NCBI RefSeq assembly: GCF_001613065.1
Contig: NZ_BDBQ01000019.1
Span: 1-43,817, forward strand
From: Nocardia miyunensis NBRC 108239
GTDB lineage: Bacteria > Actinomycetota > Actinomycetes > Mycobacteriales > Mycobacteriaceae
DNA: 43,817 nt
Reading direction: 5' to 3'
Each line of letters begins with the position of its first letter. The stretch's first letter is position 1. This document shows positions 8,113 through 16,379 of this stretch, piece after piece. Below the pieces are notes generated by a model that did no database searches, was not told the DNA's origin, and saw only the letters and a list, made by a program, of their open reading frames with translations. The position numbers and the translations under genes are program-made.

Positions 8113-8655
8113 TCAGCCGCGGGTGCGCTCGAGCCCGCGACCCTCCAATTCCCGAGATTGTCCGATACGCCTGCCGGTATCGGGCCGCATGCGCACCGCC
8201 TCGGATGCGGGCTGGGCCTGACCGACCTCCATCAACATGCGTACCGCCGCGAGTTCGGGCGCTACGCCGATGCGATTGAGATGCTGAGCCAGCGCGGTAC
8301 GGCGCTCGGCCGAGTCGTACCGGACCGAGGGCGTGGTCTGGCCGCCGACCGGTGCGGCAGTACCGGTACGGTCGGAGATGCTGCGGTCCCGCTCGAGGGA
8401 AACGCCCCGTTCGAGCGGAGCCTTCTCGAACATCCTGGTGAGTTCGAGGTTGCGCGGATCCTTGGCCTTCGCCTCACGCGCCTCCCGGAATTGAAGTTCC
8501 CGGGCCTCTTTGACGCGCGATTCGGTGACCTTGACGCGGGCTTCGGCTTCCTTCTGTCCGCGCTCCCGGGTGCGCAGTGCGACCAGTGTCGCGAGCTGCA
8601 ACATTTGCTTCATGATCGACGACGTCTCGGCGCCGATTTCGTCCATTTCCGGCAT
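8113..8655 (-). CDS. Charged coiled-coil hypothetical protein next to the transfer cluster
   Basis: A 180-residue soluble protein I cannot assign to a family. Residues ~10-75 are rich in Glu, Lys and Arg with long helical, coiled-coil-like heptads (RTRERGQKEAEARVKV and EARELQFREAREAKAK). Residues ~76-115 are looser. Residues ~116-150 form a second helical segment (RRTALAQHLNRIGVAPELAAVRMLMEV) that could be a small folded domain. It ends in an Arg-rich tail. There is no signal peptide or membrane segment. It converges on the DUF4913 gene and shares the hairpin at 8055-8100. ATG 8655 is preceded (on its strand) by GGGGAGCAGG. The position suggests an accessory of the transfer cluster, such as a mobilisation or regulatory protein, but this is only context. 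Confidence 0.65.
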   Translation of the reverse strand: MPEMDEIGAETSSIMKQMLQLATLVALRTRERGQKEAEARVKVTESRVKEARELQFREAREAKAKDPRNLELTRMFEKAPLERGVSLERDRSISDRTGTAAPVGGQTTPSVRYDSAERRTALAQHLNRIGVAPELAAVRMLMEVGQAQPASEAVRMRPDTGRRIGQSRELEGRGLERTRG

Positions 8656-8684
8656 GGCCTGCTCCCCGATGTTGCAGTGGGATC

Positions 8685-8713
8685 ACTATGGATGATGTGT
8701 GGTGCATCGTCAT
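8685..8713 (-). promoter_or_regulatory. Candidate promoter of the coiled-coil gene
   Basis: On the minus strand ATGACG (8713-8708), a 17-base spacer and CATAGT (8690-8685) give a 4/6 plus 4/6 match to a housekeeping promoter. Transcription would start near 8678, about 23 bases before the ATG at 8655. Weak evidence. Confidence 0.3.
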
Positions 8714-8990
8714 GGACGCGGTCACCGGAACGGTGGTTCGAGTGATACGTCCCGCCTGCATTGTGGACACCGGGAGCACTGGGTGAGCGGTGCTGCCCGG
8801 TGGGGCGTTGACAACACTACGTTCGTACTCCGTTATACGAGGTTACCAATAAATATGCAGGGTTGCCTTACCAGGCGTGCACCGTGACAGCATATATCGC
8901 ACATTTCCGACCCGCGCGCAGAACCTTCGTATGTTTTCCGATGAGGTCGAGGTTCGGGCCGAAGCTTCTTCGTGCATTCCCCGAAAACGT

Positions 8991-9021
8991 GGTGGCCGCC
9001 GGATTCGACTCGGCGGCCACC
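8991..9021 (-). terminator. Terminator of the cyclophilin gene
   Basis: A perfect 11-bp stem, GGTGGCCGCCG at 8991-9001 and CGGCGGCCACC at 9011-9021, with a 9-base loop. It begins five bases beyond the leftward gene's stop. On the minus strand the stem is followed by ACGTTTTCGG, a short T-run. Confidence 0.75.
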
Positions 9022-9025
9022 GATT

Positions 9026-9928
9026 TCAGCTCGCGGTGACCGATGTGAAGGTGATCGGCAGGTTCGGCTTACCGCCCCCGGCAGAGGAGTCCATCGAGTG
9101 GTCGTCACCGGCCTTGGCGACCTTGTCCAGCGTCGCCAGCCCGGCCTGGTCGATCGTGCCGAAGATGGTGTACTGCGGCGGCAGCTGCGAGTCGCCGAAC
9201 ATCAGGAAGAACTGGCTGCCGTTGGTACCCTCGCCGGTCGTGCGGTCGGGGCCCGCATTGGCCATCGCGACCACACCGCGCTTGTACAGCACCGGATTCT
9301 GCGCGGCGGGATCCTCTTTGGCGTACTGATCGGTCGGGTACTCGTTGTTGTACTCGTAGCCCGGTCCGCCCTGGCCGGTGCCGGTCGGATCGCCGCACTG
9401 CAGCATCTGCAGGCCCTGGGTGCTGAGCCGGTGGCAGGGGGTGTTGTCGTAGAAGTGCTGATCGGCCAGGTTCACGAAACTGTTGACCGTGCAGGGGGAT
9501 TCGGCCGCGTTCAGGGTGATCCCGATCGGGCCCTGCGTGGAATCGATGGTGACCTTGTGAGTGCCGGAGGTGGAGACCTGGGTCTTGTCCGGCTTCTGCA
9601 CCGGCTTGGCCGCCTGGCCGCCGTCGCGGTACGCGCAACTCACGGTCGCGGCCTTGGGCTTGGCCGCCGGGGGCGGGGCCGCCTTGGGCGTATCGGAGAG
9701 TGAGGCGTCGGCGCTGGTGGTGGCGGACGAGTCGGCCGAATTCGCAGCGTGGTCGTCACCGCGCGTGAGGTAGTAGATGCTGACACCGGCCGCCACCGCG
9801 ATGACCACGCCGAGCACGGATCCGGCGATGGTGAGCTGCTTGCGCCGCCGAGCCCGTTCGGCCCGACGGGCGAGTTGCCGCTCCAACTTCCGTTTCGCCG
9901 CGGCACGTCGCTGTTCGTTGCTCGGCAC
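9026..9928 (-). CDS. ppiB: Extracytoplasmic cyclophilin-type peptidyl-prolyl isomerase
   Basis: Catalyses cis-trans isomerisation of proline peptide bonds, probably on exported proteins. From GTG 9928 it has 300 residues: a basic cytoplasmic stub ([25 protein letters not shown]), one membrane helix at about 32-53, a ~60-residue Ala/Ser/Pro linker, then a cyclophilin domain. The domain has the conserved blocks [40 protein letters not shown] and [14 protein letters not shown] 9928 was chosen because GGGAGG lies about eight bases upstream and because, from memory, mycobacterial homologues share [18 protein letters not shown] there. An ATG at 9976 adds only 16 poorly conserved residues. It is divergent from hisS, the same partner as in M. 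tuberculosis (Rv2582 beside hisS). Confidence 0.93.
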   Translation of the reverse strand: MPSNEQRRAAAKRKLERQLARRAERARRRKQLTIAGSVLGVVIAVAAGVSIYYLTRGDDHAANSADSSATTSADASLSDTPKAAPPPAAKPKAATVSCAYRDGGQAAKPVQKPDKTQVSTSGTHKVTIDSTQGPIGITLNAAESPCTVNSFVNLADQHFYDNTPCHRLSTQGLQMLQCGDPTGTGQGGPGYEYNNEYPTDQYAKEDPAAQNPVLYKRGVVAMANAGPDRTTGEGTNGSQFFLMFGDSQLPPQYTIFGTIDQAGLATLDKVAKAGDDHSMDSSAGGGKPNLPITFTSVTAS

Positions 9929-10078
9929 TCCCAGTTCCTCCCGTGTAGGTCTGCGTTCCGGCCAAGAGTCTGCCATCAGTTCCTGAGGCAGGTCTCAGGA
10001 CCGGACCTACCGCGGTCGCCGGTGTCGCTCGGGAACCGGTTGGACTTGCGGATATGTGGTAGGGGAGACTGGGGGATC

Positions 10079-11356
10079 GTGACCAAGACCAGCAGCTTCA
10101 ACGCCCCGAAGGGGATCCCGGATTACGTCCCGCCCGGCTCGGCCGAGTTCGTCGCCGTGCGCGACACGCTCGTGCATGCCGCGCGATCGGCCGGATACGG
10201 GCATGTGGAGCTGCCGATCTTCGAGGACACCGGCCTGTTCGCCCGCGGGGTCGGGGAGTCGACCGATGTGGTCAGCAAGGAGATGTACACCTTCGCCGAC
10301 CGTGGCGACCGGAGCGTCACGCTGCGCCCGGAGGGCACCGCCGGGGTGATGCGAGCGGTGATCGAACACGGTCTGGACCGCGGGCAGCTGCCGGTCAAGC
10401 TGTGTTACGCGGGCCCGTTCTTCCGCTACGAACGGCCGCAGGCCGGGCGGTACCGGCAGTTGCAGCAGGTGGGCGTCGAGGCGATCGGTGTGGACGATCC
10501 GGCACTGGACGCCGAGGTCATCGCGATCGCCGACGCCGGATTCCGCGCCCTGGGCCTGGACGGGTACCGACTCGAGATCACTTCCCTGGGTGACGATTCG
10601 TGCCGTCCGCAGTATCGAGAACTGTTGCAGGAGTTCCTGTTCGGGCTTCCCCTGGATGAGGAGACCCGGCGGCGCGCGGAGCTGAATCCACTGCGGGTCC
10701 TCGACGACAAGCGTCCCGAGGTGCGGGAGCTGACCGCTTCGGCGCCGCTGATGCTCGATCACCTGTCGGAGTCGGCGAAGGTCCACTTCGACCAGGTTCT
10801 GGGATATCTGGACGCGATCGGAGTGGCGTACACGATCAACCCCCGCATGGTGCGCGGGCTGGACTACTACACCAAGACCACCTTCGAATTCGTGCACGAC
10901 GGACTCGGCGCACAGTCGGGCATCGGCGGCGGCGGCCGGTACGACGGACTGATGGCGCAGCTGGGCGGGCAGCCGCTCTCGGGCATCGGATTCGGACTGG
11001 GCGTGGACCGGACCATGCTGGCGTTGCAGGCCGAGGGCAAGTCCGCGGCCGAGCCGGCGCGCGTGGACGTCTTCGGTGTACCGCTGGGCGAGGCGGCCAC
11101 CCAGCGGCTGGTGGTCCTGGCGGCACGGTTGCGCGCCACGGGTGTGCGGGTCGATCTGGCCTACGGCGGGCGCGGGGTCAAGGGCGCGATGAAGGCCGCC
11201 GACCGCTCCGGCGCGAAATACGCTCTGGTGCTGGGCGATCGGGATATCGCCGAGAACGAGATCGGGTTGAAGGATCTGGCCACCGGCGATCAGCGGCAGA
11301 TCGCGCTCGACGATGCGGTCGGCGCGGTGTCGGAGGCTCTCGCGCACGATCGGTAG
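10079..11356 (+). CDS. hisS: Histidyl-tRNA synthetase
   Basis: Charges tRNA-His with histidine in the cytoplasm. It has 425 residues, normal for a class II bacterial HisRS. Visible motifs are the N-terminal APKGIPDY, motif 2 region RPEGTAG, the [14 protein letters not shown] block, the histidine-specific [13 protein letters not shown] stretch, GGGGRYDGL, and motif 3 [10 protein letters not shown]. The anticodon-binding domain follows from about residue 325. The upstream in-frame extension to 9749 is antisense to the cyclophilin N-terminus and not protein-like. GTG 10079 has GGGGGA just upstream and matches the start of relatives. It is transcribed divergently from the cyclophilin gene. Confidence 0.97.
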   Translation: MTKTSSFNAPKGIPDYVPPGSAEFVAVRDTLVHAARSAGYGHVELPIFEDTGLFARGVGESTDVVSKEMYTFADRGDRSVTLRPEGTAGVMRAVIEHGLDRGQLPVKLCYAGPFFRYERPQAGRYRQLQQVGVEAIGVDDPALDAEVIAIADAGFRALGLDGYRLEITSLGDDSCRPQYRELLQEFLFGLPLDEETRRRAELNPLRVLDDKRPEVRELTASAPLMLDHLSESAKVHFDQVLGYLDAIGVAYTINPRMVRGLDYYTKTTFEFVHDGLGAQSGIGGGGRYDGLMAQLGGQPLSGIGFGLGVDRTMLALQAEGKSAAEPARVDVFGVPLGEAATQRLVVLAARLRATGVRVDLAYGGRGVKGAMKAADRSGAKYALVLGDRDIAENEIGLKDLATGDQRQIALDDAVGAVSEALAHDR

Positions 11357-11430
11357 TACGGTCACGGGGCCGGGATCGCCCTGGGCCCTGGCCCGAACCC
11401 GCCGGAGTGCAGCGGAGGCCATGGATACAG

Positions 11431-12075
11431 ATGCAGCAGCAACCGAATTCGTCAGGGCCGCAACGGGTCGGCCTGGATCTCATCGCCCCGGAGGTGTATG
11501 CGCCGGTGTTGCGCCGGTTCACCCTGCTCGCCTGCGGTGCGGCCGTGGTGGTGGCCTTACTGCTGGCGCTGCTGGTCGACTGGCCGGTCGCGGTGCTGGC
11601 CGGTGTGCTGCTGGTGGCGCCCGCCGCGGTGTATACGGTGTCGGTGCGGCGCCGGCGAATCTGGCTGGCGGGCACGGTGGTCGAGGCGCGCACCCTGACC
11701 GGGCGGCGGCGGGTGGACATCGCGCAGGCCACCGGTGTGGAGATCCTGGTATACCCCGGGCGGCTGAGCCGGATCGTGCTGCGGATCACCGCGGGGCGCG
11801 TTCGGCAGGTGATTCCGCTGGCCATGTACACCGACGCCGGTGGCGGCCGGGAATTGCACATCCTGGGGTTGCGCACCCTCGCCGACGCCCTGGCCGCGAG
11901 TCATCTCGCGGCCGCGCTGGGCGTATCCAGCATGCTGGTCGGCCAGTTGCGCGCGGAGGCTCGTGACGCGGGACTCGAGCAGCGGCCGCTGTATCGGGCC
12001 GTTCATCTGGTGCGGGTCAAGGATGTGGTCCAGCCCGTCGCGCTGAGCGACGCGGATATCGCCGCACTGGGCTGA
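11431..12075 (+). CDS. Two-helix membrane protein with a PH-like cytoplasmic domain
   Basis: A 214-residue protein. Two membrane helices lie at about residues 30-49 and 51-71, after a short polar N-terminus. The soluble part from ~75 begins RRRRIWLAGTVVEARTL and alternates short strands (VEILVYPGRLSRIVLRI, RQVIPLAMYT, RELHILGLR). This resembles bacterial PH-like domains, but I cannot name a specific family. A C-terminal helical segment ends with VQPVALSDADIAALG. ATG 11431 is chosen; AGCGGAGG lies twelve bases upstream, which is long. A GTG at 11407 is an alternative adding eight residues. It follows hisS by 74 bases and may be co-transcribed. Function unknown. Confidence 0.75.
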   Translation: MQQQPNSSGPQRVGLDLIAPEVYAPVLRRFTLLACGAAVVVALLLALLVDWPVAVLAGVLLVAPAAVYTVSVRRRRIWLAGTVVEARTLTGRRRVDIAQATGVEILVYPGRLSRIVLRITAGRVRQVIPLAMYTDAGGGRELHILGLRTLADALAASHLAAALGVSSMLVGQLRAEARDAGLEQRPLYRAVHLVRVKDVVQPVALSDADIAALG

Positions 12076-12168
12076 GCTGTCCCGCCGTAGTGCGAAAAGC
12101 GTTGCTGCGCAGCGTATCGAGCCTGCGCTGTGGCATTCGCGGGAAGGGTTTCTCGCGGATGTCTGATT

Positions 12169-12209
12169 GCTCACGGTGAGCCGTCCGGCGATGTGCGGCT
12201 CGATAGGCT
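12169..12209 (+). promoter_or_regulatory. Palindrome and -10-like element upstream of mdh
   Basis: GCTCAC-G-GTGAGC at 12169-12181 is a perfect 6-bp inverted repeat, and TAGGCT at 12204-12209 is a typical actinobacterial -10. I find no good -35 at the right distance. It lies 33 bases before the mdh start. It may be an operator plus promoter; weak evidence. Confidence 0.35.
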
Positions 12210-12242
12210 CGGGCACATACAGCCGATCATCGAGGAGTTGAT

Positions 12243-13250
12243 GTGACCAGGACTGCTCGCACGCCCGTGACCGTCACCGTCACCGGTGCGGCCGGACAGA
12301 TCGCCTACGGATTGCTGTTCCGGATCGCCGCCGGGGCGATGCTCGGGCCGCAGACGCCGGTTCGACTGCGGCTATTGGAGACGCCGGCCGCGGTCGGCGC
12401 CCTCGAGGGGGTGGCGATGGAACTCGAGGACGGCGCGTTCGCCCTGCTCGAGTCCGTCGACATCGCCGACGATCCGTGGATCGGATTCGAGGGGGCGAAT
12501 ATCGCGGTGCTGGTTGGCGCGCGTCCCCGGACCGCCGCGATGGAGCGTTCGGATCTGCTCGCCGCCAACGGCGCCATCTTCGCCGATCAGGGCGCGGCCA
12601 TCAACGCCAGTGCCGCGCCGGATGTGAAGGTCCTGGTGGTGGGCAATCCCGCGAACACCAACGCGCTCATCGCGATGAGCAATGCCCCCGATGTGCCCGG
12701 TTCGCGATTCACCGCGCTGACCCGGCTGGATCACAACCGGGCCATCGCCCAGCTCGCGCGCCGGGCGGGTGCGCCCGCCGCGTCGATCGCGAGAATGACC
12801 ATCTGGGGTAATCATTCGGCCACCCAGTATCCGGATCTGCACCATGCCACCGTCGGCGGTCGCCCGGCGTTGCGGATGATTGGCGAATCTGCTTGGGTCA
12901 CAGAGGATTTCATCCCCACCGTGCAGCAGCGTGGCACCGCGATCATCAAGGCCCGAGGTGCGTCGTCGGCGGCGAGCGCCGCGGGTGCGGCCCTGGATCA
13001 CATCCGGGACTGGGTGCTGGGGACCCCGGACGGCGACTGGGTGTCGATGGCGGTCCCGTCCGACGGGTCGTACGGCGTGCCCGACGGGCTGATCAGTTCG
13101 TTCCCGGTCACCTGCGCCGAGGGGGAGTACCGGATCGTGTCCGGGCTCGAGATCGATGAATTCTCCCGTGCCCGAATCGATGCCAGTGTCGCCGAGCTGG
13201 AATCCGAGCGGGATGCCGTGATCGAACTGGGCTACGCCAAGCGCTTCTGA
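12243..13250 (+). CDS. mdh: NAD-dependent malate dehydrogenase
   Basis: Interconverts malate and oxaloacetate in the TCA cycle. It has 335 residues, of the cytosolic/actinobacterial MDH group. The Rossmann motif [17 protein letters not shown] is near the N-terminus. The NAD loop is RLLETP; substrate-binding arginines lie in the [12 protein letters not shown] loop; NPANTNALI and TRLDHNRA supply the Asn and Asp. The catalytic His is H191 in [15 protein letters not shown] 12243 has GAGGAG six bases upstream. Overall sequence closely resembles M. tuberculosis Mdh. The gene appears monocistronic: a hairpin follows at 13265-13296 and the next gene is convergent. Confidence 0.96.
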   Translation: MTRTARTPVTVTVTGAAGQIAYGLLFRIAAGAMLGPQTPVRLRLLETPAAVGALEGVAMELEDGAFALLESVDIADDPWIGFEGANIAVLVGARPRTAAMERSDLLAANGAIFADQGAAINASAAPDVKVLVVGNPANTNALIAMSNAPDVPGSRFTALTRLDHNRAIAQLARRAGAPAASIARMTIWGNHSATQYPDLHHATVGGRPALRMIGESAWVTEDFIPTVQQRGTAIIKARGASSAASAAGAALDHIRDWVLGTPDGDWVSMAVPSDGSYGVPDGLISSFPVTCAEGEYRIVSGLEIDEFSRARIDASVAELESERDAVIELGYAKRF

Positions 13251-13264
13251 TCGATGTGCCGGGC

Positions 13265-13296
13265 GGTCCGATCCTCGCGCGGGCGTCGATCGGACC
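13265..13296. terminator. Hairpin between mdh and the LLM gene
   Basis: GGTCCGATC at 13265-13273 pairs perfectly with GATCGGACC at 13288-13296 across a 14-base loop, 15 bases after the mdh stop and 12 bases before the convergent gene's stop. Likely a bidirectional terminator without a T-run. Confidence 0.6.
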
Positions 13297-13308
13297 GGGT
13301 GTGGCGGT

Positions 13309-14178
13309 TCAGCATTTGGCGATGACGGATTCGGCGTAGCGCTCGATCGCGGCGATCTTGTTCGCCAGCGGTTCGGTATCCGGTCCGGGCGTGTAGTGGT
13401 AGCGGAAGCCGACGATGACATCGGTGATGCCGCGCTCCTCGAGCCGCTTGATGCCGTCGGGGGTGTAGGCGTCCAGGGAGGCGACGTGGATCTCGAACGG
13501 GATGGAGCTGTCGCGTTCGGGGAGCAGTTCGTCCAGGCGGGCGAGCATGCGATCCAAATCCTCGGGCCGGCCTCCGGCGTGCATCCAGCCGTCGCACAGC
13601 CGCACCGCGCGGCGCAGCGCCGGATCGCTGTGCCCGCCGACCAGGATCGGCATCGGCTCGGTCGGTGCGGGGGTCAGCTTGATCCGCGGAATGTCGTAGA
13701 ACTCGCCGTGGTACTCGAAATATTCGCCGGTGCACAGGCCGCGGACGATTTCGATGCATTCGTCCATTCGCTTCCCGCGGCGCTCGAACGGGACGTCCAT
13801 GATCTCGAAATCCTCCGGCCACGGGCTGATTCCGACGCCGAGGGCGAACCGGTTGCCGCTCAACGCGGCCAGTGAGCTCGCCTGCTTGGCGACCAGGACG
13901 GGCGGGCGGATCGGCAGTTTGATCACGAACGGCGTGAATCGCAGCGTGGTCGTCACGGCGGCCAGCGCCGCGGACAGCACGAACGTCTCGATGAACGGCT
14001 TGCCGTCCAGGAACTCTCGCGAGCCGTCGGGCGTGTACGGGTACGTCGAATCCGATTCCTCCGGATAGGCGATGCTGTCGGCGATCGACATGCTGTGGAA
14101 TCCGGCGGCCTCGGCTGCCTGTGCCAGCGGGACGTAATAGGCCGGATCGGTCATCGCCTCCGCGTAGGTGAAACGCAT
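13309..14178 (-). CDS. LLM-class (luciferase-like) F420-dependent oxidoreductase
   Basis: A 289-residue flavin/F420-type oxidoreductase of the luciferase-like monooxygenase superfamily; the substrate is unknown. The family pattern is clear: an N-terminal MRFTYAEAMTDPAYYVPLAQAAEAAGFHSMSI strand-helix, then LRFTPFVIKLPIRPPVLVAKQASSLAALSGNRFALGVGISPWPEDF, then PMPILVGGHSDPALRRAVRLCDGW. This is the arrangement of TIGR03619-like F420 enzymes. Cofactor choice between F420 and FMN is inferred from the subfamily and the host group. ATG 14178 has GAGAGGA seven bases upstream. A KstR-like operator sits about 90 bases upstream (14267-14280). Its close similarity to the operator in front of the epimerase at 16635 suggests co-regulation with lipid or sterol degradation. 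Confidence 0.88.
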   Translation of the reverse strand: MRFTYAEAMTDPAYYVPLAQAAEAAGFHSMSIADSIAYPEESDSTYPYTPDGSREFLDGKPFIETFVLSAALAAVTTTLRFTPFVIKLPIRPPVLVAKQASSLAALSGNRFALGVGISPWPEDFEIMDVPFERRGKRMDECIEIVRGLCTGEYFEYHGEFYDIPRIKLTPAPTEPMPILVGGHSDPALRRAVRLCDGWMHAGGRPEDLDRMLARLDELLPERDSSIPFEIHVASLDAYTPDGIKRLEERGITDVIVGFRYHYTPGPDTEPLANKIAAIERYAESVIAKC

Positions 14179-14266
14179 CGGGGCATCCTCTCGGTTGGCG
14201 GGTCTGCGCAGTCGCCCGGTCCGGGCGGCTCGGGCACGGATCCTGCTTCCTCCGGAGGGCGAAAAT

Positions 14267-14280
14267 TAGAACAGATTCTA
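14267..14280 (-). promoter_or_regulatory. KstR-like operator upstream of the LLM gene
   Basis: TAGAACAGATTCTA is a 14-base near-palindrome that differs at one position from TnnAACnnGTTnnA, the consensus I recall for the cholesterol-catabolism repressor KstR. It overlaps a minus-strand TAATTT -10-like hexamer at 14263-14268. The minus-strand GAAACTAGAA at 14285-14276 is identical to bases 16587-16596 in the epimerase promoter. Confidence 0.55.
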
Positions 14281-14285
14281 GTTTC

Positions 14286-14316
14286 GTCCGTGATCGTAAT
14301 CGCAGCGATCACGGAC
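14286..14316. terminator. Intergenic hairpin, terminator or attenuator
   Basis: A perfect 11-bp inverted repeat: GTCCGTGATCG at 14286-14296 and CGATCACGGAC at 14306-14316, with a 9-base loop. It lies just upstream of the LLM operator and downstream of the ESX-gene terminator. It may stop residual leftward transcription from the ESX genes, or be an additional operator. Confidence 0.4.
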
Positions 14317-14400
14317 TGTCAGCCGATCGGTGGTTCGCACTCGGTTTCGGTGTGGGAATCAGCGGGTCGGGAACCGGGAGAACGCCTTTGCGCTGAACGT

Positions 14401-14433
14401 CGAGGGCCCGGACCGTACTGGTCCGGGCCCTCG
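14401..14433 (-). terminator. Strong terminator hairpin after the ESX pair
   Basis: A perfect 14-bp stem: CGAGGGCCCGGACC at 14401-14414 and GGTCCGGGCCCTCG at 14420-14433, with a GTACT loop. It lies 26 bases beyond the leftward gene's stop. There is no T-run. Confidence 0.7.
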
Positions 14434-14459
14434 GCATATCTGATCGAAAGGTCGGCCGA

Positions 14460-16055
14460 TCAGAGGGTGGTGTCGGCCGAGTAGCCGTTGATCTCCTCGT
14501 CGGAATGGATCTGGCCGATGACATCCGGCGCGATCTCACCGAGCACACCGGCGAGCTCGGTGTCGCCGGTGATGCTCTGGTACGGCTGGACCGTGCTCTG
14601 GTGCTCCTCGTCCGAAGAGTTGCGTGCGTTGGCCGCACCGCCGCCGCCCATGAAACCCGGGCTGCTGGTCAGACCGGCCGCCCGTGCCGCCGCGCTGGCC
14701 TGGGCGGCCAGGGCGTTGCCGGCATTGGCGATGGTGCCCGGCACGGATGTGCCCGCCCCGCCACCGGAATTTGTGCCGATGCCGTCGGTGCTCAGACCGC
14801 CCCCGCCGCCGCTGAAGGAGCCGCCCCCGCCGCCGCTGTACGAGCCGCCGAATCCGGCCGTCGAGGTGTTGCCGAGCTTCGAGGTCAGGTCGTCGGTGCT
14901 GGTATCGCTGTCGGAGCTGCTGTTGGACAACAGCGATTGGGCCTGTTCCATCACCGGCTGGGCGATGTTCTGCGCGACGGACTCCGCGGCCTGGGCCGCC
15001 TGCTGTCCCGCGCCGCTCTGGCCGAGCAACTGATTGACCACGCCGCTGAGCTGGCCGGTGTAGCCCGCCAGTTCGCCGCGGGTCGCGTTGACGATGCCGA
15101 CCGCCGTGCCGAGATGCTCTGTGGCCGAGGCGATCAGCGTGGCCTGCGCGGGCGGTGTGACGATCACCGGGGCCAGCGCGGTGGCCTGGGCGGCGAACGC
15201 CTGGGCCACGGCGGTGAGCTGCACATTGCCCTTCTGCACCACGGCCGCGGCCTCGTCGGTGAGTTTGGAGATGTCGAAACCGCGCTGGCTGGTGTCCTGG
15301 CCCTGGGACTGGGTCTGCTGCCCGGCGGCCTGGGCGCTGTTGGCGGATTTGCCCTGCCAGACCTGGTCGACCGATTTGAGCGCGCCCTGGCCGACCGACA
15401 TGGCCGCCTGGATGATCTGCGAGGACTGGCTCAGCAGGGTGCTCGGATTCAGTGCGCCCATCACGCCCGTGCCGAAGCTCTGCAACAGGCTCGCGAAGGG
15501 CTGGAAGAGCTGCTCGATCCCCGGGATGGCGGGCAAGGTGATGCCCTTGCTCAGCAGGGTGTTGATCGTATCGGTGGGGTCGGCCGAGGAGATCGGGGCG
15601 GCGGCCTGCTGAATCGAGGGCGCGACGTTGTTCAGTGCGGCCGGTGCGCTGTTCAGGGCCGTGTGGGCGTTGTCGAAGACGTTCTGTGCGCCCGGAATCG
15701 CCCCGCGACTGCTTTGGGCGTGGTCGAGGGCGTCGTTGGCGGAGCCGAGCAGCGGACTCGCGGAATCGCTCAGCGACGATGCGTGGGTCGAGGTATTGCC
15801 CAGTCCGGGAATGTGCCCGCCACCGAGCGACGAGCCGTGATCGTCCTCGAATTCCTTCTGTGCCATATGCAGTTCGGGCGAGACCGCCTCGGTGGTCTCG
15901 GCGGGCAGCTGCGGCAGCGAGACGTGCACGAAGGGGCCGTTCTGCACGGCCGAGGCGATGTTCTGCGCGGTCTGCGAGGCCGCCTCGGACACCGCCGCGA
16001 TCGGATCGGCCGTCTGCGCGCCGATGACGCCGCCGGTTCCGGAGTCGAGTGCCAC
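14460..16055 (-). CDS. Ala/Ser/Gln-rich type VII secretion-associated protein
   Basis: A 531-residue protein with no recognised enzymatic domain. It is rich in Ala, Gln, Ser and Gly, with helical segments such as VSEAASQTAQNIASAVQ and SQIIQAAMSVGQGALKSVDQVW. A glycine-rich stretch of repeated SGGGGG occurs near residues 400-425. The C-terminus (about 500-531) is acidic. It has no classical signal peptide and no cysteine that I can see. It follows the EspC-like gene with a 3-base gap and starts at GTG 16055, so translation is coupled. The composition and the partner suggest an EspB/PPE-like exported effector or scaffold of an ESX pathway. This is inference; no ESX core genes (EccC, EccD, MycP) are in the window. 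Confidence 0.65.
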   Translation of the reverse strand: MALDSGTGGVIGAQTADPIAAVSEAASQTAQNIASAVQNGPFVHVSLPQLPAETTEAVSPELHMAQKEFEDDHGSSLGGGHIPGLGNTSTHASSLSDSASPLLGSANDALDHAQSSRGAIPGAQNVFDNAHTALNSAPAALNNVAPSIQQAAAPISSADPTDTINTLLSKGITLPAIPGIEQLFQPFASLLQSFGTGVMGALNPSTLLSQSSQIIQAAMSVGQGALKSVDQVWQGKSANSAQAAGQQTQSQGQDTSQRGFDISKLTDEAAAVVQKGNVQLTAVAQAFAAQATALAPVIVTPPAQATLIASATEHLGTAVGIVNATRGELAGYTGQLSGVVNQLLGQSGAGQQAAQAAESVAQNIAQPVMEQAQSLLSNSSSDSDTSTDDLTSKLGNTSTAGFGGSYSGGGGGSFSGGGGGLSTDGIGTNSGGGAGTSVPGTIANAGNALAAQASAAARAAGLTSSPGFMGGGGAANARNSSDEEHQSTVQPYQSITGDTELAGVLGEIAPDVIGQIHSDEEINGYSADTTL

Positions 16056-16058
16056 GAG

Positions 16059-16379
16059 TCAGCCCCCGATCTCGTTGGTGACGGATTTCAACGCACTGGA
16101 GAAGGTCGAATCGGAGTCGTCGAACGTGGCGGCGGTGCCGAAGGCGGACTGCCCGATCTTGTCGACCTTGCTGGACAGATCGTTGATGTCCTGGCAGTGC
16201 AGCACCTGTGCGGCGGCGAACATCGCCAGGTAGTCGGCGCCGATGAGCCCGAAGACCGGCGTCATCGCGGCCACATGACTGACCGTGTCCATATTGCCCG
16301 CCCCGGAGATCTGTGCCGCGATACCCTTGTGTGTCGCCGCGAACGCGCGAACGGCATCGGTTTCCACCGAGAAACTCAT
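16059..16379 (-). CDS. EspC-like ESX (type VII) secretion substrate
   Basis: A 106-residue helical protein beginning MSFSVETDAVRAFAATHKGIAAQ, the usual look of the EspC/DUF2580 family of ESX-associated secreted proteins. It has two long helices (about 5-45 and 50-80) separated by a GLIGADYLAMF turn, and a polar C-terminal tail. ATG 16379 was chosen over the longer frame from 16460 because GGGGGG lies about eight bases upstream and the extra 27 residues are Arg/Pro-rich without helix. It is the first gene of a two-gene leftward unit. A minus-strand TATATT at 16495-16490 could be its -10, giving a leader of about 100 bases. Confidence 0.75.
   Translation of the reverse strand: MSFSVETDAVRAFAATHKGIAAQISGAGNMDTVSHVAAMTPVFGLIGADYLAMFAAAQVLHCQDINDLSSKVDKIGQSAFGTAATFDDSDSTFSSALKSVTNEIGG

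Larger units (their letters stand above)
8656..9025. other. 370-base gene-free region
   Basis: No protein-like reading frame was found here. It holds the candidate promoter of the coiled-coil gene near 8700 and the most AT-rich stretch of the neighbourhood (8818-8860). A plus-strand TTGACA at 8808-8813 has TATACG at 8834-8839, with a 20-base spacer that is too long for a standard promoter. The strong hairpin at 8991-9021 also lies here. It is the junction between the transfer-type cluster and conserved backbone genes, yet I see no tRNA, integrase or obvious direct repeat marking an attachment site. Confidence 0.6.

Noticed and set aside
8857..8875. Iron-box-like sequence (IdeR/DmdR)
   Set aside because: Only about 10 of 19 positions fit the consensus I recall, and no iron-related gene is adjacent.
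9749..10078. Upstream extension of hisS
   Set aside because: It overlaps the divergent cyclophilin gene and does not match HisRS; GTG 10079 gives the family N-terminus.
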